Shown here: piece by piece, positions 1 to 6,150 of the stretch
Position numbering within the stretch: position 1 is the stretch's first letter
Layout: the number at the start of each line of letters is the position of its first letter
Assembly (NCBI GenBank): GCA_029881555.1
Contig: JAOUMI010000021.1
Coordinates: 1-8,884 of the forward strand
DNA: 8,884 nt
From: Candidatus Bathyarchaeota archaeon
GTDB lineage: Archaea > Thermoproteota > Bathyarchaeia > Bathyarchaeales > Bathyarchaeaceae
Reading direction: 5' to 3'
Translations under genes and position numbers: made by a program
The notes under the pieces: model-generated
The model's input: only the letters and a program-made list of their open reading frames with translations
Database searches by the model: none
Told to the model about the DNA's origin: nothing

Positions 1-1152
1 GTCATACAGTATGATGGGGTGGAGGTTGCCGTCTCCAACGTGGCCAAACGTGGGGATCAAGAGGTTGTGTTTTTGGGCAATCTGTTCGATTCTCATCAGC
101 ATCTCGGGAATCCGGCTTGTTGGAACAGTAGCGTCCTCGTGCAAGCTGGAAGGCTTTAGGGTGGCTAAGGCTGGACCAGAAGATTTCCTTGCCCGCCAGA
201 GCCTGTCGCTCTCCTCTTTGGTTTCAGAGAGGTCGATCCTCGTGGCTTTTTCCCTCTCGCAGAGCTTGCGCGCCTGTCGCATCCTTCTCTTCACTTCTCC
301 GAGGGATGAGCCGTCAAACTCAAAGATTGCTAGGGCAGCGCACTCGGGGAACTTCATGTTCATGTACTTGGACACCGCCTCCACTGTGCGTCTGTCCATA
401 AGCTCGGCGGCGGAAGGAATCAAGTCACTGGTCATCACGTGGAAAATCGCTTTTCCAGCGCTTTCGAGAGAGTCGAAGTAGGCGGTCATCACGAGTCTGT
501 ACTGCGGCAGAGGAAAAATTCTGAGCCGAACCCTTGTGATTACGCCTAAGGTTCCCTCAGAGCCTATGAAAAGGCGGGTGAGGTCATAACCCGAAACGCA
601 CTTCCTTGTCTTTGCGCCAGTCTCTATGACCTCCCCGTTGGGCAAGACAACCTGCAGGCCGAGAGCCCAGTCTCGGAAGGTTCCATACTTGACGGCTCGA
701 ACGCCCCCCGAGCACTCGGCCACGCAGCCCCCAATGGTGCAAGCTTCTCCAGAGGCGGGGTCTGGAGGAAGAAACAGTTTGTAGAGAGCCAAGGCGTTGT
801 TGAGGTCCTGCCACACCACGCCACACTCTACCAAAACCTGTAGGTTGGCAATGTCGATCTCCAAGATATTCTTCATTCTGGTCAGAACCAGAAGAATTCC
901 TCCCCTTGCGGGAACTGGTCCTCCGCTGAGGCACGTTCCAGCGCCCCTAGGAGTTAACGGAACCCTGAGTTCGTTCGCCAACTTCACGATTTCGCTTACC
1001 TGACGTGTCTCGCTGGGCCAGACCACAACGTCGGGCATGCCCACATTCTCCGAAGCGTCCCGAGAGTAGCACAGCAAGTCGACATGTTCAGTGGAGATGT
1101 TTTCCGCGCCCACAATCTGCTCTAGGCGCCTCGTAAGTAGTGACTCGCTCAC
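1..1152 (-). CDS. FAD-linked oxidase, GlcD / D-lactate dehydrogenase type (3' end cut by window edge)
   Basis: Reading frame of 384 codons, open to the window edge. The vanillyl-alcohol-oxidase-fold FAD domain is clear: PRGAGTCLSGG (residues 68-78, FAD pyrophosphate loop), LPPDPAS (128-134), TIGGCVAECSGG (139-150), KYG (155-157) and GYDLTRLFIGSEGTLGVIT (188-206). The C-terminal FAD-oxidase domain follows, with HEDATVP (338-344) and the conserved FGHVGDGNLHP (369-379). Family members usually have 450-470 residues, so roughly the last 80 are missing. The family oxidises 2-hydroxy acids such as glycolate or D-lactate with FAD; substrate and electron acceptor cannot be told here, and no Fe-S partner (GlcF-like) is visible. 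The GTG start is chosen because a GGAGGA site lies 8 nt upstream and an in-frame TAA lies at 1180-1182 with no other start between. In the FAD loop the usual TIGGNxAENAGG asparagines are both Cys (143 and 147). Divergent from the small gene at 1309. Confidence 0.9.
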   Translation of the reverse strand, partial: MSESLLTRRLEQIVGAENISTEHVDLLCYSRDASENVGMPDVVVWPSETRQVSEIVKLANELRVPLTPRGAGTCLSGGPVPARGGILLVLTRMKNILEIDIANLQVLVECGVVWQDLNNALALYKLFLPPDPASGEACTIGGCVAECSGGVRAVKYGTFRDWALGLQVVLPNGEVIETGAKTRKCVSGYDLTRLFIGSEGTLGVITRVRLRIFPLPQYRLVMTAYFDSLESAGKAIFHVMTSDLIPSAAELMDRRTVEAVSKYMNMKFPECAALAIFEFDGSSLGEVKRRMRQARKLCEREKATRIDLSETKEESDRLWRARKSSGPALATLKPSSLHEDATVPTSRIPEMLMRIEQIAQKHNLLIPTFGHVGDGNLHPIILYD

Positions 1153-1160
1153 GAATGGCG

Positions 1161-1166
1161 TCCTCC
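1161..1166 (-). promoter_or_regulatory. Shine-Dalgarno site fixing the GTG start of the FAD oxidase
   Basis: GGAGGA on the minus strand, 8 nt before GTG at 1152-1150. It is complementary to the 3' end of archaeal 16S rRNA and is the main reason for choosing the GTG start, as no ATG or TTG exists in frame between it and the upstream stop. Confidence 0.7.
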
Positions 1167-1195
1167 AACTTTGATCATCTTACATTTGGGTTCTG

Positions 1196-1205
1196 CGATA
1201 AAAGT
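1196..1205 (-). promoter_or_regulatory. Probable TATA box of the FAD oxidase gene
   Basis: ACTTTTATCG on the minus strand, centred near 1201. A transcript would start about 26 nt on, near 1175, giving a leader of about 22 nt that contains the GGAGGA site. Assigned by spacing and AT content only. Confidence 0.4.
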
Positions 1206-1272
1206 GTTTCAAGGAAACTTTAATTTCGGTTCTCCATTGAATTCGAAGTTCATCCATGTGACAACGACAAAA

Positions 1273-1280
1273 TTTTAATT
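1273..1280 (+). promoter_or_regulatory. Probable TATA box of the small charged protein gene
   Basis: TTTTAATT lies in an AT-rich run. Its predicted transcript start is near 1302, so the ATG at 1309 would have a leader of about 6 nt. This favours ATG 1309 over the upstream in-frame GTG at 1294, which would precede the transcript start. Confidence 0.45.
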
Positions 1281-1308
1281 TTCGTTTTTCCTTGTGGGTT
1301 TTCAGAAG

Positions 1309-1623
1309 ATGCCGAAGCGGAAGCGGAAGAAACCTTTTTTCGACTTCTTTGGTTTTGACGAGGAAGATTTCCTGTTTGGAAGAGAACCTGTCGAGGGCGA
1401 TTCTGGGTACTCCATTTCCGTGACGTATGGCGAGAGCGGTAAGCCCGTGGTTCATGTTAAGACTCATGGAGACGTGGACGTAGCGGAGTTGCGTAGAGAC
1501 ATTGAGCAGCGTTATCCTGGAGCTAGGATTGAGGGGTTGGAGAAAAAACCATTGATTAGAATAGTTGGTGAGGAAAAAGAAGAAAAGGAAAGGAAAAACA
1601 AAGGAAAAGAAAAGCAAGACTAA
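1309..1623 (+). CDS. Small charged protein of unknown function (104 aa)
   Basis: I do not recognise the family. Three parts are visible. Residues 1-8 are basic (MPKRKRKK) and are followed by an aromatic/acidic stretch (FFDFFGFDEEDF). A central, apparently folded segment runs roughly from SGYSISVTYG through VVHVKTHGDVDVAELRRDI to YPGARIEGL; it alternates beta-like and helical character and looks like a compact alpha/beta domain. The last ~20 residues are almost only Lys, Glu, Asn and Gln and are probably disordered. No signal peptide, membrane segment or cysteine is present. Start ATG 1309 is preferred over GTG 1294 because of the TATA spacing; no clear Shine-Dalgarno site precedes it, fitting a near-leaderless transcript. 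The frame is credible because the charge pattern and folded core are coherent, and the competing minus-strand frame is low-complexity. The basic ends could bind nucleic acid; that is a guess. Confidence 0.7.
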   Translation: MPKRKRKKPFFDFFGFDEEDFLFGREPVEGDSGYSISVTYGESGKPVVHVKTHGDVDVAELRRDIEQRYPGARIEGLEKKPLIRIVGEEKEEKERKNKGKEKQD

Positions 1624-1750
1624 TGGTGAGGCTGAGAAAAAGTCGCTGACAAGAGTGGTTGAGTAAGATAAAACATGAGATTTTCGCCCAAAAATTGACA
1701 AATAGATTTGAGATTAATACTTGATGAATAACTCCCTTTTATAGTTGACT

Positions 1751-1765
1751 TATATATTGTATATA
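1751..1765 (+). promoter_or_regulatory. Orphan TATA-like element, TATATA-TTG-TATATA
   Basis: Two TATATA blocks flank TTG, making an inverted repeat of self-complementary arms. As a TATA box on the plus strand it would start a transcript near 1780, just where the sequence turns GC-richer and where no gene is found. It could equally be a protein binding site or chance in AT-rich DNA. Confidence 0.25.
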
Positions 1766-1847
1766 CTACATCAGATTAAAACCGGCGATCAATAGCCCGC
1801 CTTTAGAGAACAGAAGTGAAAAACTCTCAGGGACTTCCTATTCAAAG

Positions 1848-1855
1848 TTTAAATA
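1848..1855 (+). promoter_or_regulatory. Strong TATA box for a leaderless start at 1879
   Basis: TTTAAATA is a near-ideal archaeal TATA box. Its centre lies about 27 nt before 1878-1879, exactly where the GTG (or TTG at 1876) opens the next frame. This is the arrangement of a leaderless archaeal gene. Confidence 0.55.
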
Positions 1856-1878
1856 TTCTCACTTTCACACTTCTTTTG

Positions 1879-2113
1879 GTGCAACTTAAGGCTTGGGAAA
1901 AAAGAGGGAGAAAAAACGACTGTACACCCCTATCCGTTAGAACCTAGGAGGCCGGAGAGACCCGAAGAAGGGAGGTGGCCTTCTCCGATTCCACTGCCCC
2001 GTTTCAGTACCGAGGACGTTGGCCGTTTACTTAAGCAAATACTAGACAGACTAGACGCTGTGGAGAAGCGACTGGAAAGAATAGAAAAACTGCTGACAGC
2101 ACAGAAGCCGTAA
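1879..2113 (+). CDS. Small proline-rich / coiled-coil protein, frame broken by an apparent one-nucleotide shift
   Basis: Promoter spacing points to GTG 1879, but that frame (VQLKAWEKRGRKN...) stops at TAG 1945-1947. The frame one nucleotide on is open from 1853 to TAA 2111-2113 and has no ATG, GTG or TTG until 2060. Its content looks like real protein: a proline/arginine-rich segment (YPLEPRRPERPEEGRWPSP), then a helix with leucine/isoleucine heptads (VGRLLKQILDRLDAVEKRL and on to EKLLTAQKP). Removing one A from either A6 run (1898-1903 or 1911-1916) joins the two parts into a 77-residue protein. Explanations are a homopolymer error in the assembly, a recently broken gene, or a programmed +1 shift. 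The coiled coil suggests oligomerisation; function is unknown. It converges with amrS, the two stops being 18 nt apart. Confidence 0.45.
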
Positions 2114-2131
2114 ACGTCGCGAGAAAACTTT

Positions 2132-3199
2132 CTAAAATAAGGAAATCCGCCTCTTTCGAACGCGTCTTCCCGTGATAGGTATGTGCTGACCGCATTTTGG
2201 ACATTTCTTGCTGTCGGTGATATTGTAGTGAGCTATTGTGTAGCCAAGCCGTTTGATGAGAGGTTCTCCGCAGTTGGGGCAGTAAGTGTTTTCGTAACCG
2301 TGACCTCGAACGTTTCCAAGGTACGGATACGAAACTCCGGCTTTCTTCGCCATCTCGTACGCTGTTTCTAGCGTTTCAACCCTTGTGGGCGGGTTGTAAA
2401 ACTTGTAGGCGGGATAGTACCGGGTGAAGTGGAGAGGAGTTTCGGGGCCCACCTCCTTCAGGTGTTTCTCTATCACCCACCGTAGGCACTCCGCGTCATC
2501 GTTTACGTCCGTGACGACTAGATTCACAATCTCCACGTGCAAACCCATGTTCTTGGCTTCTCGGGTGTTCCTCCAAACCTTCTCCACGTCTGCCCCGCCG
2601 CAGTATTTTTTGTAGGTCTCCGCGTCTCCCTTCACGTCTATCTTAAGACCGTCCATGCCAGATTCTCTCAGCAGTCTCAATGCTTCCAGCGTCATGTAGC
2701 CGTTAGATACGTAACAGCAGTACAGCCCCTTTTCACGGCTCATCTCGAAAACTGGCGCCACCCAGTCCGTTAGGATTGTTGGTTCCTGAAAGCTGACGCA
2801 CAGACCGTCGTCGTTACCATGTAGAGCCGTCTCTACGATCTTTTCGGGAGGGTAATAGCTGGAGCTGGCAGGGTCTGGTTTGGTCTTGGAGAGGTGGTGG
2901 TTTTGACACCAAATGCAGTCGAAGTTGCAGGACCAGGTGGAAAATGTGAGGGCTGTGGAGCCCGGCCAGTAGTGGAAGAAAGGCTTGACCTCGATGGGTC
3001 TGCTTTCAAGAGCGCTGAGATCTCCATAAACGAGCGTGTAAAGCTTACCCTCTATATTCACTCTAGTCTTGCAGAAGCCCTTCTCGTTGAGAGAAATCAA
3101 GCATCTTCTCTCGCACAAGCCACATCTAACCTTGTCATCCGAAAGCTTCTCGTACAGCAAGGCTTCCCGAACCGTGGGAAATCGCAGCAATTCCCGCAT
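2132..3199 (-). CDS. amrS: AmmeMemoRadiSam system radical SAM enzyme
   Basis: 355 residues, full length for the family. Cysteines come in three groups. An N-terminal cluster (C26, C29, C33, C43, in CGLCERRC...GFCKTR) is typical of AmrS. The radical SAM motif CNFDCIWC (C91, C95, C98), preceded by TFSTWS, binds the [4Fe-4S] cluster that cleaves S-adenosylmethionine. A C-terminal pair CPNCG (307-311) and CPKCG (333-337) forms a zinc-ribbon-like end. The middle follows the radical SAM barrel: VSFQEPT (135-141), YVSNGYM (163-169) and DGLKIDVKG (183-191). The family usually works with AmrA (AMMECR1) and AmrB (Memo); neither is in the window. Its reaction is unsettled; modification of a nucleic acid or other substrate has been proposed. 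Start ATG 3199 has only a weak upstream site but fits the family's N-terminus. It lies downstream of the ABC genes, with 66 nt and its own promoter between. Confidence 0.92.
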   Translation of the reverse strand: MRELLRFPTVREALLYEKLSDDKVRCGLCERRCLISLNEKGFCKTRVNIEGKLYTLVYGDLSALESRPIEVKPFFHYWPGSTALTFSTWSCNFDCIWCQNHHLSKTKPDPASSSYYPPEKIVETALHGNDDGLCVSFQEPTILTDWVAPVFEMSREKGLYCCYVSNGYMTLEALRLLRESGMDGLKIDVKGDAETYKKYCGGADVEKVWRNTREAKNMGLHVEIVNLVVTDVNDDAECLRWVIEKHLKEVGPETPLHFTRYYPAYKFYNPPTRVETLETAYEMAKKAGVSYPYLGNVRGHGYENTYCPNCGEPLIKRLGYTIAHYNITDSKKCPKCGQHIPITGRRVRKRRISLF

Positions 3200-3230
3200 T
3201 TCAGCACTTCGAATAGAAAAAAAGGAAGGG

Positions 3231-3245
3231 AGGTTACATTAACCT
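3231..3245. promoter_or_regulatory. Palindrome in the amrS promoter (possible operator)
   Basis: Perfect 6-bp inverted repeat AGGTTA-CAT-TAACCT. On the minus strand a TATA-like AATTATT (3252-3258) precedes it and the predicted transcript start is near 3229, so the repeat lies between TATA box and start, a typical repressor position. No binding protein can be named. Confidence 0.4.
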
Positions 3246-3251
3246 TTTCAG

Positions 3252-3258
3252 AATAATT
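3252..3258 (-). promoter_or_regulatory. Possible TATA box of amrS
   Basis: AATTATT on the minus strand in the gap between the permease stop and amrS. Start predicted near 3229, leader about 30 nt. Suggests amrS can be transcribed separately from the ABC genes. Confidence 0.35.
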
Positions 3259-3265
3259 GGGCTTC

Positions 3266-4456
3266 TTACCTAGTCATGGCTTTCCTGAACACTGGCAACG
3301 CGATTAAGGTCATGACGGCCCCAAATCCTATCAGCACGGTCACTTCAAGGCTTATCGCAGATAGATCTGCTCCAAGTACCATAACCTTCCTCAAAGCTGT
3401 GGATACATAGGTCAGTGGGAGAAATTTTGAGATACCCTGCATGTACCATGGCATCTGCTGTATCGGGAAGAACACGCCGCTAAGGAACAGCATGGGAAAC
3501 ATCAACGTCATCATCACCATCATAGCTGTCTCTTGGTCCTTCGCAAAGGACGTTATCACAACACCCAAACCTACGAAGCTGAAAACTCCCAAAAAAAGCA
3601 ATGCAAAGATTAACAGGATGTTCCCGTGAATAACGACGCCGAACAGCGCTATAGCCAATATGAGTATAAGAATCCCTTGGAGCAAACCTCTAACCGTCTG
3701 GGCAAAGGTTTTTCCAAGTATTATGCCAAGCCTTCTGATAGGCGCCACCATCATCCCATCTAAAGTGCCAATTTCCCTTTCATGCGAAATGGCGGCGGGG
3801 AGTCCTGTCATCACGCTCATCATCACCGTCATAGCCATCAAACCAGGCGCCATAAAGTCGAAGTAGTTGAACGTACCGGGGATGGCTCCTTTCGTTTCAA
3901 CATGATAGGGTTTCACAACCGCCAGTGAGTTAGTTGCATTAACTCCTGGAAACGTTTCAACGTTCTTTTGAGCAAGCCATGTACCCATTTGGTCAAACAC
4001 TGCCTTCAAGCCTGTCTGCAACGCAATTGATAGTTGAGGATTTGACTGGTCAGTTATAATTATGATGCTTCCTTGCTCGCCAGTCATAAGGTTTAAGGTG
4101 AAGTTTCTAGTTATTACTATGCCTCCTTCGACATCACCCCTCTGAATCATGTTCCTCACCTCATCGAAGCTTGAAGCGTTAGTTAGGACCATCATTTCTG
4201 TGCTGTTGTTTATCTCCTCTAGAACATTGATGAATATGCTGCTCGCACTGTAGTTGCCATATCCCTCGTCCTCGTTAGCTAGAGCGATAGATATGTTGCT
4301 CATGGATGTGTTGGAGGGAAATATGAAACCTGCCATGGCCATCATAAATATCGGCATGAGCACAAGCATGGCTAAAGCCATTCTGTTCCTGAAAAGCTCC
4401 ATTAGATCCTTCCAAGCAATTATAAAAATGTGAGAGATCACGTTTTTAACGCCCAT
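3266..4456 (-). CDS. ABC-2 type transporter permease
   Basis: 396 residues. One membrane segment near residues 27-46 follows a short cytoplasmic N-terminus (AWKDLMELFRNRMAL). A large outside domain of about 150 residues comes next, then five segments at roughly 203-222, 252-275, 280-304, 312-332 and 370-391. The cytoplasmic motif EREIGTLDGMMVAPI (about 226-240) is the coupling element typical of ABC-2 permeases. The architecture (TM1, long ectodomain, TM2-6) matches the YhhJ/NatB-like exporters. The ectodomain holds at least seven N-X-S/T sites (NTS, NIS, NYS, NST, NAS, NFT, NAT), fitting an N-glycosylated archaeal surface domain. Its ATG is 1 nt after the ATPase stop (TGA-A-ATG), so the two are translationally coupled and form one exporter as a dimer of each. 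Substrate unknown: drugs, lipids or peptides are all possible. Confidence 0.9.
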   Translation of the reverse strand: MGVKNVISHIFIIAWKDLMELFRNRMALAMLVLMPIFMMAMAGFIFPSNTSMSNISIALANEDEGYGNYSASSIFINVLEEINNSTEMMVLTNASSFDEVRNMIQRGDVEGGIVITRNFTLNLMTGEQGSIIIITDQSNPQLSIALQTGLKAVFDQMGTWLAQKNVETFPGVNATNSLAVVKPYHVETKGAIPGTFNYFDFMAPGLMAMTVMMSVMTGLPAAISHEREIGTLDGMMVAPIRRLGIILGKTFAQTVRGLLQGILILILAIALFGVVIHGNILLIFALLFLGVFSFVGLGVVITSFAKDQETAMMVMMTLMFPMLFLSGVFFPIQQMPWYMQGISKFLPLTYVSTALRKVMVLGADLSAISLEVTVLIGFGAVMTLIALPVFRKAMTR

Positions 4457-4457
4457 T

Positions 4458-5459
4458 TCACCTCACCCTCGGTTTCGCCATGTGATGCCTATGCATCTTT
4501 ATCTTCTGATCTGCCTTGTCTCTTACCTCATGGCCAGTGATTTGTAGGAAAACATCCTCAAGGGTTGGTTCAAGGTTTTTTACAGAAATTATCTTCCTCT
4601 TATTAGCTCTAATAGCGTCGATTATGGTGTCGAATGCATCGTCGCCGTTAGCGTTGACCTTAATGCACGTTGAGTTATTCTGAGAAACAGAGCTCACACA
4701 CTTTAGAGATCGTATCGAGTGAATCATATCAGTAGTGAGGTTCGGAATCTCCAGTTCCAAAATGGTTGAATCAGCCCCAGAAACAAGCTTTTTCAGGTTG
4801 GTTGACGTATCAAGCGCGACGATTTTCCCATAATCTATGATGCCTATGCGGTCGCAGAGCATATCAGCCTCAACCATTATATGTGTTGTGAGAATGATAG
4901 TCACCTTATTCTCACGATTGATTTTTCTAATGAACTCCCTTATTTCAACTGAGGATTGAGGATCTAAACCCAGTGTGGGCTCATCTAGGAACAAAACCTC
5001 TGGCATGTTAAGCATAGCCCTTATCACGTTCATCCTCTGCCTCATACCCGTTGAGAACGTACCCACTTGGGAGTTTTTCCACTTAGTTAATTTAACCAGT
5101 CTAAGTAGCTCATCGATCTTCTTGTTGAGCAGTTCACCCGGAATGTTATAGAGCCTTCCGAAGAACCACAGATTTTCCTTGGCCGTTAATCGGTCGTACA
5201 GAATTATCTTTTCGGAGACTAGGCCGATAAGCTCTCTTACCTTCCCGTCCTCCTTCACTACGTCATAGCCACCAACCGATGCTGTTCCCTCTGTAGGTCT
5301 TGTTAGTGTGGAGAGCATTCTTATTATCGTAGTTTTACCTGCGCCATTAGGTCCAAGCAAACCGAATATCTCGCCTTCCCTTACAGAAAAAGACACGTGG
5401 TCGACGGCTGCGAGAGTTCCGAAGCGCTTGGTGAGGTTGTTGACTTCAATGGCATGCAT
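4458..5459 (-). CDS. ABC transporter ATP-binding protein (CcmA/DrrA-like)
   Basis: 333 residues. Nucleotide-binding domain motifs in order: Walker A GPNGAGKTT (36-44), signature FSTGMRQR (135-142), Walker B VLFLDE (155-160), D-loop GLDP (164-167) and the H-loop His193. The Q-loop region reads GLVSEK, with Glu where Gln is usual, a replacement also found in other exporter ATPases. Residues from about 225 on form the accessory C-terminal domain of DrrA-type exporter ATPases. The extreme C-terminus is basic and His-rich (KMHRHHMAKPRVR). It powers the adjacent permease. The start ATG 5459 follows a purine-rich AAGGAG about 11 nt upstream. The gene begins 44 nt after the padR stop, with no obvious promoter in that gap, so it is probably co-transcribed with padR. 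Confidence 0.93.
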   Translation of the reverse strand: MHAIEVNNLTKRFGTLAAVDHVSFSVREGEIFGLLGPNGAGKTTIIRMLSTLTRPTEGTASVGGYDVVKEDGKVRELIGLVSEKIILYDRLTAKENLWFFGRLYNIPGELLNKKIDELLRLVKLTKWKNSQVGTFSTGMRQRMNVIRAMLNMPEVLFLDEPTLGLDPQSSVEIREFIRKINRENKVTIILTTHIMVEADMLCDRIGIIDYGKIVALDTSTNLKKLVSGADSTILELEIPNLTTDMIHSIRSLKCVSSVSQNNSTCIKVNANGDDAFDTIIDAIRANKRKIISVKNLEPTLEDVFLQITGHEVRDKADQKIKMHRHHMAKPRVR

Positions 5460-5503
5460 GTTCCTTGGCTCTCCTTCATTTGAGCTTTGACTTCTAACTC
5501 CTA

Positions 5504-6049
5504 TTAGTCTTTTAATTTCTTCGCTATTGCATTCAATTTTTCAGCAGCTTGTTCGATAACTTCTTTGGTTTCGGTGGCGACTTCTTCTGAGTATTTTTCA
5601 CGTAGGCTGTCCAAAATGTTCCAACCAGCTATCACCAGCCTTTTTCCTGCTTCGACCAGTTCGCGTGTCTTTTCAGGGTAGAAGTTGAACCATGGGAGTC
5701 CAGGGAAGGGAGGCATGAGAAATCCGAATCTTTCGCGAAGTTCTTCTTTTCTCTTAATATGCTCCTGAAAAAACGCTTTGCCTTGATCAGTAAGGGTGTA
5801 GCGTTTGATCCCCGCTTCTTGTTCGGGAATCTCTTGGGCATATCCCTTGTCCTGTAGCCACGCTATGAGGGGATAGATGGAGCCTGGACTTGGTTTCCAA
5901 CGTCCATCGGTTCGTTTCTCAATTTCATTCATAATTTCTGAGCCTGACATGGGCTTTTCGTTTAGCAGTCTCAACACGTAATATCTTAGGAAGCCCTTTG
6001 GAACAGACGCCATATGTCTCATCCAATGCTTGAATGGATGTGGATGCAA
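5504..6049 (-). CDS. PadR-family transcriptional regulator
   Basis: 181 residues. The PadR winged helix-turn-helix covers about residues 18-94: GFLRYYVLRLLNEKPMSGSEI, the recognition-helix region PSPGSIYPLIAWLQDKGY (53-70), and the wing GIKRYTLTDQGKAFF (80-94). After a Pro/Phe-rich linker (MPPFPGLPWF) a long charged helix (about 125-181) should mediate dimerisation. The start is TTG at 6049: GGTGA sits 6 nt upstream and the promoter spacing agrees. Internal ATGs at 6022 and 6013 are alternatives that would remove the unusual His-rich tip MHPHPFKHWMRH. PadR proteins usually repress adjacent exporter genes and are released by the exported compound. Here the ATPase and permease follow directly, and a large palindrome overlaps the promoter, so autorepression of the whole operon is likely. 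Confidence 0.9.
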   Translation of the reverse strand: MHPHPFKHWMRHMASVPKGFLRYYVLRLLNEKPMSGSEIMNEIEKRTDGRWKPSPGSIYPLIAWLQDKGYAQEIPEQEAGIKRYTLTDQGKAFFQEHIKRKEELRERFGFLMPPFPGLPWFNFYPEKTRELVEAGKRLVIAGWNILDSLREKYSEEVATETKEVIEQAAEKLNAIAKKLKD

Positions 6050-6055
6050 GATTTA

Positions 6056-6060
6056 TCACC
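6056..6060 (-). promoter_or_regulatory. Shine-Dalgarno site selecting the TTG start of padR
   Basis: GGTGA on the minus strand, 6 nt before TTG 6049. It supports the TTG start and thus the His-rich N-terminus over the two internal ATG codons. Confidence 0.6.
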
Positions 6061-6061
6061 A

Positions 6062-6083
6062 TTGATATCGCATGTGATATCAA
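6062..6083. promoter_or_regulatory. 22-bp palindrome, probable PadR operator
   Basis: Arms TTGATATC and GATATCAA flank GCATGT. Treated as two 11-bp halves, only one position breaks perfect symmetry. With the TATA box at 6090-6097 and a transcript start near 6067, the site covers about -16 to +6, where a bound dimer would block polymerase recruitment. Its place directly before padR argues for autoregulation. Known PadR sites of the ATGT-N8-ACAT class differ in detail. Confidence 0.65.
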
Positions 6084-6089
6084 CTGTGA

Positions 6090-6097
6090 CTTATAAA
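6090..6097 (-). promoter_or_regulatory. TATA box of the padR-ABC operon
   Basis: TTTATAAG on the minus strand, predicted start near 6067, leader about 18 nt including GGTGA. Directly abuts the palindrome. Confidence 0.55.
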
Positions 6098-6150
6098 CTT
6101 TATTGACGCCAAATTCGTCTCAAAATCAGCTTTTATGGAATAATTCTAAT

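Larger units (their letters stand above)
1624..1878. other. Non-coding stretch with an orphan TATA-like element
   Basis: No credible coding frame on either strand. It contains an AT-rich symmetric element at 1751-1765, then a relatively GC-rich patch from about 1781 to 1801 with a 4-bp hairpin option (GGCG at 1784-1787, CGCC at 1798-1801), and the promoter for the frame beginning at 1879. A TGATGA that could be a C box lies at 1722-1727, but no matching D box follows. I see no tRNA, rRNA or recognisable small RNA. Confidence 0.5.

Noticed and set aside
1294..1311. GTG 1294 as start of the small charged protein
   Set aside because: It lies upstream of the transcript start predicted from the TATA box at 1273-1280; ATG 1309 fits better and begins the basic MPKRKRKK segment.
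1180..1701. Minus-strand frame of 173 codons overlapping the small charged gene
   Set aside because: Its sequence is low-complexity Phe/Ser/Leu, the reverse image of the Lys/Glu-rich plus-strand tail, and it spans promoter regions. No domain or start signal supports it.
1722..1727. TGATGA as the C box of a C/D guide RNA
   Set aside because: No CTGA D box follows within the usual 50-70 nt, and no D'/C' pair is visible.
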